Shown: positions 32,085-42,852 of the stretch, one piece after another
Numbering within the stretch: the first letter of the stretch is position 1
How the letters are laid out: each line of letters starts with the position of its first letter
Assembly: GCA_905221605.1 (NCBI GenBank)
Contig: CAJNDS010001101.1
Span: 487,001-551,000 of the forward strand
Length of the DNA: 64,000 bases
DNA from: Symbiodinium natans
Taxonomy: Eukaryota > Sar > Dinophyceae > Suessiales > Symbiodiniaceae
Direction: 5' to 3'
The notes under the pieces: generated by a model
What the model was told of the DNA's origin: nothing
The model's input: only the letters and a program-made list of their open reading frames with translations
Database searches by the model: none
Made by a program: the position numbers and the translations under genes

Positions 32085-32576
32085 CGGGGGATCTCTCTGA
32101 AGGTTAGTTGCACGGTCCCACAATACGGGCCCTTACTGGACGAAGCCTTGTATTCTTATGTAGCGTAGTTATTTCAATATGGGCCACTCACTTCCGGAAC
32201 ACTTAATTATAATATTCTTCCGGTAGTTGCATGGTCCTTAATAAAGGCGCTCGCTTGGGGACTTATATACGCCATAAAACCCAAGGGCCCATACTTCAGC
32301 ACCCCATAAAGAAGGTAGGGGATAATTTTAAGGGACCATGTAGCTTCCTTTAGGATCTCGAAAACTCAGATCATGCACTTCAAGCGATGTAGTATAGGAG
32401 CCTATTTGATGAACATGGATGCTTTGAGTACTTGGGGGGGTTCTGCCTCGAAAGGGGAAAGATAGGGATTAGTAGCATTTTGATTGGAGGGTTCTCAAGC
32501 AGATAGTACTTGTAGGTAATGTATACGAATATGTAGTCCCTATACACTGAAGGCCCCAACTTACCCCTAAGGTCCC
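31567..32576. other. Spacer with long G run and foldback arms
   Basis: CCCTAAA pieces at 31815-31880 and 31935-31985, a G39 run at 32046-32084, and TAGTTGCATGGTCC arms near 32104 and 32225 with an inverted partner near 32330 (GGGACCATGTAGC), probably nested family 5 foldbacks. No gene. Confidence 0.6.
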
Positions 32577-32633
32577 ACCCTAAACCCTAAACCCTAAACC
32601 CTAAACCCTAAACCCTAAAACCCTAAACCCTAA
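32577..32633 (+). repeat. Telomere array, CCCTAAA x8
   Basis: One unit has an extra A. It precedes an exon-like block. Confidence 0.95.
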
Positions 32634-32647
32634 CAAAGGTCCCCCCT

Positions 32648-32733
32648 TTCGTCCCTTGCCGAGGAGGCCGCAAGGCGCCAAGGGTACGCACCAGGTCTCG
32701 CGATGGGAACTCCTCGGGAGTTCCCAGCGCAAG
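32648..32733 (-). other. Exon-like block
   Basis: Reads LALGTPEEFPSRDLVRTLGA then LRPPRQGTKG on the minus strand, flanked on both sides by telomere arrays (32577-32633 and 32777-32858). Unknown product. Confidence 0.35.
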
Positions 32734-32776
32734 GCCCTTGAATCCTATAGAACTCTAAACCAGCGTATGACCCCAA

Positions 32777-32858
32777 GCCCTAAACCCTAAACCCTAAACC
32801 CTAAACCCTAAACCCTAAACCCTAAACCCTAAACCCTAAACCCTAAACCCTAAACCCT
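32777..32858 (+). repeat. Telomere array, CCCTAAA x12
   Basis: Perfect units. Confidence 0.97.
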
Positions 32859-34714
32859 AGGCCCTTTTCTTCGCAAGGGTTGGGATTGTAGGGACGGAGT
32901 ACCAAAACTGGAGCATCCTGCCGCGAGGCCTACACCCTGTGCCTGCTCTGGGTGACTCACGAAGGTCTAGGACGTAAAGGACAGGCCCCGAAACGATATG
33001 GGTCTCCATCTACCTGCTAGATGGGACCCTCCTTTGAAAATACTCTACAAGTAACTATTGTAAGGACTGCTGTTGATGTCCTGAGAGTTCCTTCAGTAAA
33101 AAGCTTTAACTACCTTAACATGCAGTCTCCCCCAAACCGAAAACCCTAAACCCTAAACTCCAAACCCTAAACCCCCAAACCCACAACCCAAAACCCAAAA
33201 CCCTAAGTACTAAGAGTCGGGAAGACGAGACTTAAGGACGGCTGTCGGAGGTGGAGGGCTTTGGGGTTTAGGGCTTAAGGTTCAGGGTTCCCAATGAGCC
33301 CAAGACACCCCTTTTGGGAAATAGACCTTCAGTTGTAGATGTATTCCCGAACGTATGATAAAAGGTATAGAATCCTTAACTAAGGGGTGTTGGGCTTTTT
33401 GGGTAGCGGCTTGGGGCTAGGAGGGGGAAAAGGTTTCTGCACCCGGTTATATCATATCGGCTGCTTCCCGCATCCCTCTCCCCTCTGGCAGATGGGGGGC
33501 GACTATTTTTAGAGTCAAGGAATAGACCTGAATTTCTACGCAAGGATACATGTTCATGTCTCCTCCTTTTTTTTGGGGGGGGGTTGGGCTCTTTGGGGCA
33601 CGGCTGTTGTTAGGTTTAGGGCTCAGGGTTTATAGGGTTTGGCATTGACACTCAAACTTCTATAGGGGCTCTACAGGGATAATCTTGGCAAATGTCGCTG
33701 GTACCCAAAGAGCCCAAGACCCCCCCCCCCCCCAAAAAAAAAAAAAAAGGGAATAGACCTGAACATGTATCTTTGCGTAGAGATTCAGGGATTTTTCGAA
33801 TTATTATTGGAAATCTTGGACTCGTAGGATACCAGTAGATATTTACAATTACTATCCCTGTAGAATTCCCAAACCCTAAACGAAACATTCGCGGAACATG
33901 CACTGGTCAGGGCTTTAGGGGGCTCAGCGCAGAGAGCTCAGAACCTTTCAGCGAAGGGACTTTTGGTTCGGGTTTAGGGCTTTGGCTACTTTAGGGTTTA
34001 GGGTTTTTGTTTGCATTAAGGACCCCAAATGCCATATGATTTACGAGACACTCCTCACTTACGGGATTTACGTTGTTCATCAAGAAGAACCCTAAAATGA
34101 TTTATAGGGTGTAGTCCTCACTGAAGGGGTGTCTTGAAACCCTGATTCCTGAGCCCTACAGCTTTATAAACGTTCTCAGGTACAGCTCCGCTTGTCCATG
34201 CGAACCATACAAGAACTGCAATCTAGACCACGGGGCCCAAGACTCTTGAAAATGAGAAAGTACCTTGGATCGTATAGGGATGCCTCATGCCTCATACACC
34301 CTGCGGGTTTAGGGTTTAGGGTTTGGGGTTTAGGGTTGAGGCCTGAACCCTGGATATGACTTAAGGAATTTTCTTACACAAAAGTAAGGGGCATTGGGCT
34401 CTTGGGGATGTAACTGCTGGAAGTGATAAGCCTGAACCCTAAACCCTAAACCCTAAACCTCAAGACCTGGAAAGCCTAAACGTTTAAACTACACCGTCAC
34501 CCCCCAACTTCCATGGCCGTTTTGGCATGGCCAGGCTTTGGGCTTAGGGCTTTAGAGTTTAGGGTTTAGGGTTTAGGGCTTTGGGTTTTGGGTTAGGGTC
34601 TAGGGTTTAGTGTTTAAGGTTAGGAAGGGATTCCGGGCATAGGGTTAGAACCTGACTTCTGCGGAGAAGTCCTGGCAGCGTTCGATGGCAGCTTGGCCTG
34701 GGTTGGCATTCACT
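32859..34714. other. Spacer with foldback family 3 relics
   Basis: Family 3 arms near 33294-33406 and 33700-33780, a C16A16 run at 33720-33748, and TTTAGGG pieces near 34305-34340 and 34555-34620. 33500-33850 contains two inverted copies of a segment with GAATAGACCTGAA, so it is a larger foldback. No gene recognised. Confidence 0.55.
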
Positions 34715-34766
34715 AAACCCTAAACCCTAAACCCTAAACCCTAAACCCTAAACCCTAAACCCTAAT
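34713..34766 (+). repeat. Telomere array, CCCTAAA x7
   Basis: Perfect units between unique GC-rich flanks. Confidence 0.95.
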
Positions 34767-34883
34767 GAGGGTGTAGAGGGAGCAGCTGGGAGTAGTGGCG
34801 AAAGCGAAACTTAAAGGCCCTGTAAGCACCGAGCCCTGTGAGCCGGCAAGCCCTGAAGACCCCGATGGCTTGGTGTTTTTAGT

Positions 34884-34972
34884 GCCCTAAACCCTAAACC
34901 CTAAACCCTAAACCCTAAACCCTAAACCCTAAACCCTAAACCCTAAACCCTAAACCCTAAACCCTAAACCCT
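34884..34972 (+). repeat. Telomere array, CCCTAAA x12
   Basis: Perfect units. The 118 bases between this and the previous array are unique. Confidence 0.97.
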
Positions 34973-35359
34973 TGCATCCTGCCCCCTTTATGCTCACTGT
35001 ACACTGCGCGCCTGGGCGCTTATGCTAAAGCCCTCCGAGCAAATCATAAACATAAAGGCCTTGGTGGAACAATAAAATTTAAAATTAAGGAAAATTGAAT
35101 AGTCGTGCTGAATCCAGGTGTCCCACAACAAGGGTGTAGGGTGGAGGGTTTAGGCTGACCCAAGAGTAACACTTCTTAGTTTACGGAGGCTTGTAAGGGA
35201 AACTAAACCCCAAACAAAAAAACAATCAGGGCTTACTCCGGGTCCTAGAATGTGTACCATGCTCACGCCTTACCGGCGCTTCCTACCGGCTTCTGACATA
35301 ACAGCGGTCATGCGGCCCAAGATGTTCGGATCCCACCTCGGTTTCCTCAAAGGACTTGT

Positions 35360-35640
35360 AGGATCCGTAGCCAAGTTGACACTACTAACGGTTGCGGCCG
35401 GCATTGGAGCGAGATGGAAAAGGCCAAGCAATCATTGATGGCCAGGACATGCCTGGCACACCTGTTGCGCACAGCGTGGGCTGCATAGAAATTGTCTTCG
35501 TCAAACACATCCAGAATTGCTGGTGACGACCTGTTCCTTCACAGCTGATTTCGCTCAACCAACGGCAAGGCCGTCCACCGACTGCGCCCCGGACATGTCG
35601 CTTCGTGACAGCAGGCACAGTTCGAGGGTAGCGGATCAGC
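35360..35640 (-). other. Coding-like region, frame-disrupted
   Basis: Repeat-free and GC-rich. One minus-strand frame reads ADPLPSNCACCHEATCPGRS up to a stop near 35546. Another, from about 35560, reads SSPAILDVFDEDNFYAAHAV and RCARHVLAINDCLAFS. The frame change suggests an intron or a decayed gene or retroelement piece. No family recognised. Confidence 0.3.
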
Positions 35641-36416
35641 ATTGGCACGCTTCTACGAGGCTTTAGGGTTTGAGGTTATGGGTTTGGCTTCCGCTGCAAT
35701 GTCCTAAGAGTCTCTTGCGAGCGCTAGCAACCTGATGCCGGTCTTAAACTTATAGTTATGTATCATCTAGTAGCCTGAAACTCCTGTTGGCAACGCTTCA
35801 GGTCTAAGTACATAGATGTATAATTAGGTTTTTGTTTGGGGGGAGGGAAGGGGGCCGGGGCACTTTTAGGTTCAAGGTTCATAACACCCACTTACGGCTA
35901 GGGGGGCTCCACCTTCACAGCACTATAAGCCACAAACCCCCTGTTCGACTCTTACCCACTAAGCCCTCAGGGTTTATTTAGGGGCTAGAGTCCTACACTC
36001 GAAACCTAACCCTGGCAAAAAAAAAGGTCCAACCCTAAACGTTTCCACGCAAAGTTCAACCCTGAGTGGCATACTCGATCTAGGGTCTAGTCTAGGGTCG
36101 AGGGTGCAGGGTTGGTCGCTTGAAAAAATGGAAAGGCTTGGCTGCACTCAGGAGGGTAGCTAAAAACTCAACCTTTAGCTGCCTTATTAAGAAACCCAAT
36201 CAACCCAAAAAGGGTAAGGATCTAAAGTTACAGTAAAGTACCACAAAGTCTAGATCAAACCAGCAAGGAGAAGCTGAAAGAGAAGAACCGATGCAAATGG
36301 GTAGCTCTCTGAAGGAAGCAGCCTTCCTAAAACGTTCTGAGGATGCCACGCCCAAGGACCCCACCCCCTGTAGCGACTTCCCCAAAATCAGTTTCGGGTT
36401 TAGGTTTATGGGGTTC
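35641..36416. other. Unique spacer
   Basis: Almost no telomere repeat. The segment near 36140-36235 recurs nearly exactly at 47375-47490 (TGCACTCAGGAGGGTAG and following), a dispersed repeat of about 110 bp. No gene seen. Confidence 0.55.
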
Positions 36417-36526
36417 CCAAAGAGCCCAATACCCCTCAACTAAGGAATGCTCCTGAACATAGTTTTTGTCCCCTTTCATCATTTAAGGTACATTACTTCA
36501 TTCAGGGGCCTAAAAGGCTCTCTGGG
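36417..36526. repeat. Foldback element, family 3
   Basis: CAAAGAGCCCAATACCCC is mirrored by GGGGCCTAAAAGGCTCTCTGG, with a diverged right arm. Confidence 0.75.
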
Positions 36527-36778
36527 TCCAGGGCTACAAACAGTCACACTTGGTAGCCCAGTAACGATGTTAGAATAGGGGCACCCAGAAGTCCCCCCAA
36601 AAAAAGAGGGCAAAGGGCACCACTTGCTTACCAAGCACATTCCTAAACCTAAACCCCAAAACCCCAAACCCCATACCCTGACCCGAAACCCGAAGCCACA
36701 TATGGGGGGACAGTCATATATTTTCTAAAGCAATTTCATGCTAAACCCCAAACCCCAAACCCTATCCCCTCAGCCACA

Positions 36779-36933
36779 TACTTGAAGGTTCATGGTACTT
36801 ACTAACCAATTATAACTGGGCTTATAACCCTACTTACAATTGGGATAACCCCTATAAGGCCCTTTAGGGGTATTACAAGTAAGGTTATGAGTACAGTTAT
36901 AATTGGTTAGTAAGTACCATGAACCTTCAAGTA
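36779..36933. repeat. Foldback element, family 1 (copy D)
   Basis: TACTTGAAGGTTCATGGTAC is mirrored by GTACCATGAACCTTCAAGTA. It lies 14 bases from the exon-like block 36947-37057. Confidence 0.93.
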
Positions 36934-36946
36934 GGGGGGACAGTCA

Positions 36947-37057
36947 ACAGGGGCCCAGGCAAAGCCACCGAAGCGCCCCTGACGGCTTGCCCCCCAGGTC
37001 GCCCGCGCGTGGGAGGTTGATGAGGAGGTTGGCCTCGGTAGGTTGGCACTTCTTGCA
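36947..37057 (-). other. Exon-like block
   Basis: Reads CKKCQPTEANLLINLPRAGD then LGGKPSGALRWLCLGP on the minus strand. It is bounded by a telomere array on one side and foldback copy D on the other. CKKC could be half of a zinc site. Unknown product. Confidence 0.38.
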
Positions 37058-37132
37058 GGTTTAGGGTTTAGGGTTTAGGGTTTAGGGTTTAGGGTTTAGG
37101 GTTTAGGGTTTAGGGTTTAGGGTTTAGGGTTT
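37058..37132 (-). repeat. Telomere array, TTTAGGG x11
   Basis: Perfect units that begin exactly where the exon-like reading stops. Confidence 0.97.
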
Positions 37133-37269
37133 AGAGCATGCAGGACAGCTTTGTGAAACTAGGTTACAGAATGTGCAACCCAAATGTCTAGGGCTTCAGG
37201 CTCAGGACTTCGGGATTAGTTGGAGGTTGCTGATACACCGAAAGAACCTCAGAATATTCCGAACACATA

Positions 37270-37300
37270 ATCTGTAGCTATATAAGTATATATATATGTA

Positions 37301-37331
<31 letters not shown>

Positions 37332-37362
37332 GTATGTATATATATATATACATATATGCTAC
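37270..37362. repeat. AT-rich microsatellite (TA)n and (ACAT)n
   Basis: TATATATGTATACATACATA continues as (CATA)7 and (GTATATA) tracts, with mirror symmetry. Confidence 0.95.
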
Positions 37363-38469
37363 ACTCCCCCCGGGTTATCCACGCTTTTTGTGGTTATCCA
37401 CGCTTTTTGTGTTTGCCAGCCAATTAGATCATTTCACGGACCGCGGTGACCCTGAACCCCCCCCTCCCCCCCCCAAGCATGAGACCAGCAACAAAATAAG
37501 ACCCGCACGAAAAGATAACCCAACCCCTATACATAACATAAATGTATGCAAAACTTGAGATGTTGAGTCCTGTCCATCTATCCAAACACTGGGCACAGCG
37601 ACCTCCTCCCCTCCCCTTCCTTCCGCTCCGCCGCGCTCCCTGGTTTTTGTAGATGCATTATTCTGTCAGGGCTTATCTCTAAAACCCTACCAGTGAAGGG
37701 TTTAGGGCTTATTGAAGGGCTTACATTAGAGGGCTTACTAAAGAGAGGCCCCGAAACCTATAGGGTTTAAGGCTTAAAGCCTATAGGGTTGAGGCAGGGT
37801 TAGACCCGAAACCTTGACCCTTTAAACCTTACAGGGTTTCAAAGGTAAGCAATTCAAGCTAAACCCTTCCCTGCAGGGTTATGGTTGAAAGATTCAAGAT
37901 TTGTGCAGTTAAACCTAAGCCCATAAAGGGTTTACAATTTGGCATTTAAACCTAAACCCTAAGCCTTTTGGGGTCAGAACACTGAAAGCCTGTAGGGCTC
38001 GAAAAGGCTCAACAGTTTAACCCTACAGGCGCTGAAGGCATACATGCCCAGACCTCAGGCTTTAACACCTTTAAAACCCGTAATGTTTAAAGGTCTAGGA
38101 GTCTAGGGGTGTTTTTTTTCAAGTTTCGTCTCAAAAACACTCACGGGGCTAGCCCTAGAGGGATTTAACCCTATAGGCCTACAGTGGGCAAAGGTTTAGG
38201 GTTTAACGTTTAGGCATTACCTATAGGATTAGAACTTTATAACCCTATAGGGCTTGAGGCTTGAATCCCTAAACCTTTAATCCCACAGGGTCATGCCTCT
38301 GTTTATAGGGCTTGCCTCCGGTGGTAATGCAAACAAACAGCAGAATAAGTACCCACATCATGTATAGGGTTTAAAGGTTTAGGGGTTTTTCAAGGTTTAT
38401 AAACCCATAGAGTCTAAACCTTAAGGGTTTACGGGTGTGTATTTTAATGGGGAGGCGCGTGACATGTGT
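37363..38469. other. Spacer of degenerate GGGTTTA-related DNA
   Basis: From 37670 to 38430 the sequence is rich in CCTATAGGGTTTA-like words with no clear period, perhaps an old decayed telomere-like satellite. C runs at 37457-37475. No gene. Confidence 0.55.
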
Positions 38470-38650
38470 TGGGGTCGGGGTATGTTTCGCGGGTATGTTT
38501 CGGGGTATGTTTCGGGGTATGTTTCGGGGGTATGTTTCGGGTATGTTTCGCGGCATCAGGAGCTACTTTACCTGCAATTTCGGGGGTATGTTACGGGGTA
38601 TGTTTCGGGGGTATGTTTCGGGGTATGTTATGGGGTATGTTTCGCGGGTG
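38470..38650. repeat. GTATGTTTCGGG tandem repeat
   Basis: About 12 units of 11-12 bp in two blocks separated by a unique 45-bp stretch. Plus-strand frames give GMFRGMFRG peptides purely from the repeat. Confidence 0.93.
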
Positions 38651-38849
38651 TGCAACCCGTGCGCCATTCTTAAACCTGAGCCACCCCAAAAAACACAAAC
38701 CCATATAGGCATTTAAACCTACGCCCTAAGCCCTTTGCGGTCAGAATACCAAAAGCCTATAGTTCTCTAAAAGGCTCAACAGTTTTTACTCTTTAGGCGC
38801 TGAAGGTATACATGCCCAGGCCTTAGGTTTAAAACCTTTAAACCCCGAA

Positions 38850-38915
38850 ACCCTAAACCCTAAACCCTAAACCCGAAACCCTAAACCCTAGGCCCTAAAC
38901 CCTAAACCCAAACCC
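38850..38915 (+). repeat. Telomere array, CCCTAAA with CCCGAAA variants
   Basis: Nine units, three of them variant. Confidence 0.92.
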
Positions 38916-38940
38916 CATAAAGCCTGAAGAGGGCTTTCCC

Positions 38941-39046
38941 TAAGGGTCCATGTACCTATATAGTACATACTTGGGCCCTAAAGCTACGATATAGGAACCC
39001 CTTTAGGGCCCAAGTATATACTATATAGGTACATGGACCCTTTGGG
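38941..39046. repeat. Foldback element, family 2 (best copy)
   Basis: TAAGGGTCCATGTACCTATA is mirrored by TATAGGTACATGGACCCTTT. Inner TAGTACATACTTGGGCCCTA pairs with GGGCCCAAGTATATACTA. Confidence 0.93.
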
Positions 39047-39579
39047 TTTGTTCAAGGTTTATCTCAAAAAAACCCTCACGGGGTGAGCCGTATAGGGTTT
39101 CAACCCTATGGGCCCATAGGATCCAAAGGTTTAGGGTTTAGTAGGGTTTAAGGTTTAGGCATTACCTATAGGATTAGAACACCCTGTAGGGTCTAAACCC
39201 TATAGGCCTACAGGGTTCAAAGGTTTCTGGTTTAAGGTTTAGGCATTTCCTAGAGGATAAGAACCTTATAAACTTATGTATGACCTTGATGTCTATTTGA
39301 TGGTTATGCTTCCCCTTTTCAGGTTTTTAGAGTTTTAAGGAATCTAAACGGCCCCTTCACTTCTTTAAAACCCTTAGAACCCTTAAACATTTTGAAAGGC
39401 CTCTGGCTTTTAACGGTTTAAGGATATTAAGGATTTTAAAGATTCTAAGGTATGTAGATGGCCACTCAAACTCTTTTAAATCCTGAAAGCTTCGGAGAAA
39501 ATAAAAAGACTTTGGGGAAAGGCCCGGCCCGTTTAAATTTAACAAAAAACTCAAAATCCTTAAAAGCCCTTGAAACAAT

Positions 39580-40062
39580 CGAAAACACGGGCCGGTACAA
39601 ACCGGTGCAACGATGCAAGTTGTACCGGCCACATGGAACCAAGAACCAAGAACCAAGAACCACGAACCAATATTGCAGAGAAGTCTTACCCTGCAATCTT
39701 GGCTCCTGGTTCAGGCAAGGCCTCCCTGCAACATTGGGTCATACTCCCATACTTATGTTGTCGAAACACATAGGTCGGCATAAAACCGGCACAACGGCAC
39801 AAGTTGTGCCGGCCCCGTGGAACCAAGAACCAAGATTGCAGGGCACGACCTCCCTGCAACATTGGTTCTTGGTTCTTGGTTCCCGTGTGCCGGCACAACT
39901 TGTGCCGTTGCGCCGGTTTCGTGCCGGCCCCGTGGAACAACGAACCAAGAACCAAGATTGCTGCGCAAGACCTCCCTGCAATCTTGGTTCTTGGTTCTTG
40001 GTTCCACGGGCCGGGTTTCGGTACACTTGTACCGGTTTGTACCGGTTTGTACCGGCTTGTGC
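39580..40062. repeat. Nested inverted repeats of ACCGGTACAA / AACCAAGAACC words
   Basis: GGTTCTTGGTTCTTGGTTCC and its reverse complement alternate at least three times, with CTGCAACATTGG/CCAATATTGCAG and TTGTGCCGGC arms. TTTGTACCGG is tandemly repeated at 40029-40058. Long open frames here on both strands are repeat artefacts. Confidence 0.85.
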
Positions 40063-40109
40063 CGGTCTCTACTGGTGTAATACAAACATATAGATAATGT
40101 ACCAGAACA

Positions 40110-40265
40110 TATGCCAAACACATATATATATATATGTATATATACCAGATTGAAAGTAAATAGAAATCAACATGCTGGGGCTGGGACAAAGAACACAAAT
40201 CACGAACCACAAAAGACAAACATGGGGCGGGGGGTACCCTGTATATGTATATATATATATATATA
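40110..40265. repeat. Two (TA)n microsatellites
   Basis: ATATATATATATGTATATAT near 40120-40145 and (TA)11 near 40238-40265. Confidence 0.92.
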
Positions 40266-40431
40266 CTTGGTAGCCCGGCAACCAACCTTGGTGGTAACCT
40301 TGAAACAAAAAAGGGAAAAGGGTACCACCGGGCTACCAAGTATATGCTCGAACTTCATCCCTAACGATCCTGTACATGCCGCCTGCAATATAAATCTTCG
40401 GGTTTAGAGCTTAAGGTTAATTAGTAAACCT

Positions 40432-40530
40432 TGGGATGTTCCCCCTTGTACTAAGAGTCCTTAATGGGGATGAAAATAGGGGGTGATCTCTCCCTATTAA
40501 GGACAGTTAGTATAGGGGGGAACATCCCAA
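40432..40530. repeat. Foldback element, family 6
   Basis: TTGGGATGTTCCCCCTTGTA is mirrored by TATAGGGGGGAACATCCCAA. Confidence 0.93.
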
Positions 40531-40560
40531 CCTAAACCCTAAACACCCGAACCCCTAAAG

Positions 40561-40635
40561 CCGAATGGTCATGGTCGCCCTAAACCCTAAACCCTAAACC
40601 CTAAACCCGAAACCCTAAACCCGAAATGTTCATGG
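40561..40635 (+). repeat. Telomere array flanked by an imperfect 14/15-bp direct repeat
   Basis: CCGAATGGTCATGG (40561-40574) and CCGAAATGTTCATGG (40621-40635) bracket CCCTAAA x6. Second example of a duplication-like flank. Confidence 0.8.
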
Positions 40636-40656
40636 TGAGAGGTTCACACCTGGGCC

Positions 40657-40720
40657 TCACGCGATGTCAGCCGGCTGAAGGTCGTCGCGCTTCGGCACGC
40701 TGTCCAGCAGGGACTGTCAG
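40657..40720 (-). other. Exon-like block
   Basis: Reads QSLLDSVPKRDDLQPADIA to a TGA on the minus strand. Shares QPAD with the block at 29602. Unknown product. Confidence 0.33.
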
Positions 40721-40755
40721 GGCTTCCCCGACTTGGAGGTTGATGATAGACCCTA

Positions 40756-40836
40756 AACCCCAAACCCCAAACCCCAAACCCCAAACCCTAAACCCTAAAC
40801 CCTAAACCCTAAACCCTAAACCCTAAACCCGAAAGG
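40756..40836 (+). repeat. Telomere array, CCCCAAA then CCCTAAA
   Basis: Four CCCCAAA units followed by about seven CCCTAAA units, a sharp variant boundary. A family 1 foldback relic follows (40843-40945). Confidence 0.93.
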
Positions 40837-41248
40837 GATAGTTACTAACCCCAGGATAACTGTGCTTATGACCCACTTCTGAGCCCCGTAAGTGCCCTAA
40901 CAGGGTTATAATTGGTTTATAAGCACAGCTATGAGGGTTGAGGCTTAGGTTTGTTGGGGATTCGGGTGTCGAGACTCGAATCTCTTGTTAAGACCGCGGT
41001 CTGAACTCATAGGACACACAAGAAAGAAGAAGAGTATAGAAAGGCCTACTTGGAGGTTCACGGTAACTACTAACCCTCAGTTTGTTATAAGTTCTACGTG
41101 TCCAAGAACCAGCCAGGTTTGGGGTTGGCTGACTTGCTCAGAGCACCTGCACCCTAAACCCTAAACCCTAAACACTGGGCTCAGGCAGAGTGTCCAATGC
41201 ACAACATGCCAGGCACACATCCTGAAGCCCTATAAGCCCTAAGCCCTA

Positions 41249-41352
41249 CCCAAAGGCTCCAATGTAGTTCCTTTTTGGGCTAGTTATAGGGGATTCTAGT
41301 ATACCCTAAACCCTAAACCCTAAACCCTAAACCCTAAACCCTAAACCCTAAA
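41249..41352. repeat. Half foldback (family 4) continued by CCCTAAA x6
   Basis: TACCCAAAGGCTCCAATGTA through GGGGATTCTAGTATA is the exact inverse of the right half of the element at 41770-41872. Where the other arm should be, CCCTAAA x6 begins at 41304. Confidence 0.9.
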
Positions 41353-41658
41353 CCTCCAGAATTCTCGCCCACGTAGAAAGGCCTGACGTCTCCCGAGCTT
41401 TGAAGAGTTCAGGGCCCTAAGCCCTAAACCCTTGTAAACCCTAAAACCTCAAACAACCCCAGCCCTAAGCCCTAAACCCCGAAAAAACACTAAACGCCCA
41501 AACCCTAGACCCTAAACCCGAAAACTTAAACCCTAAACTCGAAACCCAAAGACCCCAAACCCCTAACCCTAAACCATAAACCCTAAGGCCTAAACCCTAA
41601 ACCTCAGACCCTAAACCCTTAAACACTCAACCTTAAACCTAAACCCCCCAACGCACCC
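41353..41658. other. Degenerate CCCTAAA-rich spacer
   Basis: Scattered CCCTAAA-like words separated by variable bases (41415-41645). No gene. Confidence 0.6.
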
Positions 41659-41757
41659 ATGGAGGCTCTGGTTGAAAGACCCGCAACCCTGAGGCCGCGC
41701 CCTCCAGAGCTGTGTGTCGCGTATGCGATTTTGCGCAAGCTCCTCCAGGGGGTGTAG
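41659..41757 (+). other. Small exon-like ORF (32 aa)
   Basis: ATG to TAG; reads MEALVERPATLRPRPPELCV then AYAILRKLLQGV. A clean amphipathic C-terminus and GC-rich codons. A family 4 foldback starts 13 bases later. Unknown product. Confidence 0.35.
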
Positions 41758-41769
41758 GGTTTAGGGTTT

Positions 41770-41872
41770 ACCCAAAGGCTCCTATGTAGTACCTTTTTGG
41801 GGTAGTATACTAGAATCCCCTATAACTAGCCCAAAAAGGAACTACATTGGAGCCTTTGGGTAGGGTTTAAGG
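41770..41872. repeat. Foldback element, family 4
   Basis: ACCCAAAGGCTCCTATGTAG is mirrored by CTACATTGGAGCCTTTGGGT around GTAGTATACTAGAATC. Confidence 0.95.
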
Positions 41873-42426
41873 TTTGTAACCGAAACCCCAGGTTTTAGGA
41901 TTTTAGAGTTGAGGGTCGAGGCGTTATTGAGGCTACTCAGGACAACACCGAATACAAGCTACGACAAGTCCGAGGTTTAAGTTGGCTTAGGCGTTGCGGA
42001 GGCATGGAGGTGGTATTGAGGTTATGCTCGGGCCCGGTCCAGTAAACTATCTGGGGGTTTACGAAGATAGGGATCCCTAGTATAGACCCCCAAATAGTAG
42101 GATCCCCTCATCATAAGGACCCCAATAAGGTAGGAAACCGCTACCGTCTGGAAACTTGAGGAGAACGTCGACTTGGCGAAGTGCACTTCTTTCCTGGCAA
42201 ATTTACTAGGTTACCCAGTAACCTAGGATGAAAAAGGGTGCCCTTTTTTGCATAAAAGGGGTTTATAAGGGAACCCTAATCCCCCAAAAAGGGAATAAGG
42301 GCACTACTGGGCATCCTAGATTTAGCACACCGGGAACCCTGAAAGACAACCCCAGCTCGTCCATCGCAAGCGTGTTCAGCGTCTTGACGTCGATTTGTGA
42401 AACCTGGCCCAGTGGATTTCTGATGC
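41873..42426. other. Unique spacer
   Basis: Contains a palindrome near 42055-42125 (GGGGTTTACGAAGATAGGGA and inverse parts). The foldback-like segment 42232-42322 (AAAGGGTGCCC...GGGCACTACTGGGC) resembles one near 26695-26750. No gene. Confidence 0.55.
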
Positions 42427-42527
42427 CCTAAACCCTAAACCCTAAACCCTAAACCCTAAACCCTAAACCCTAAACCCTAAACCCTAAACCCTAAACCCTA
42501 GGGGGGGGGGGGGGGGGGGGGGGGGGG
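42427..42527 (+). repeat. Telomere array CCCTAAA x10 followed by G27
   Basis: The array (42427-42499) runs directly into a 27-base G homopolymer (42501-42527). Confidence 0.97.
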
Positions 42528-42790
42528 CGGAGGACGGGACTTTTGCTAGCTTATAAACCAGCCTGTCGCGGATCCAATTTTAACAGTTTTAGCAACCTAT
42601 ACGTTCATCTTCTGAACATACAACCCAGACAGCCCAATACCCCTTCATGAAGGAATATTCATCAAATCATACCAAGGGATCCCTACATGGTGGTTGCCGA
42701 AATTGCTGTCGTCCTTATTATACGGGGATCCTACTACAGCGAAACCACTGTATGAGAAATAAGAAAACATGTATAAGAAACTAAGACCCG

Positions 42791-42852
42791 AGACCCGGAA
42801 AGTTTGGGCGATTTGCGGGACCCTAGACCCGGAAAGTTTGGGCGATTTGCGG
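42791..42852. repeat. 34-bp tandem duplication
   Basis: AGACCCGGAAAGTTTGGGCG plus ATTTGCGG twice, at 34-bp period. Confidence 0.95.

Noticed and set aside
35361-35380. Resemblance to a dinoflagellate spliced leader (CCGTAGCCA)
   Set aside because: Only nine bases match and the TTTTGGCTCAAG part is absent. A similar partial match at 12-24 lies within the Pol frame.
38371-38716. Three overlapping frames with GMFRGMFRG or RNIPRNIP peptides
   Set aside because: Produced by the 11-12-bp GTATGTTTCGGG repeat, and open in all frames for that reason.
39357-40407. Many frames of 60-217 codons on both strands
   Set aside because: The region is a nested inverted repeat with TA microsatellites, and frames mirror each other on the two strands.
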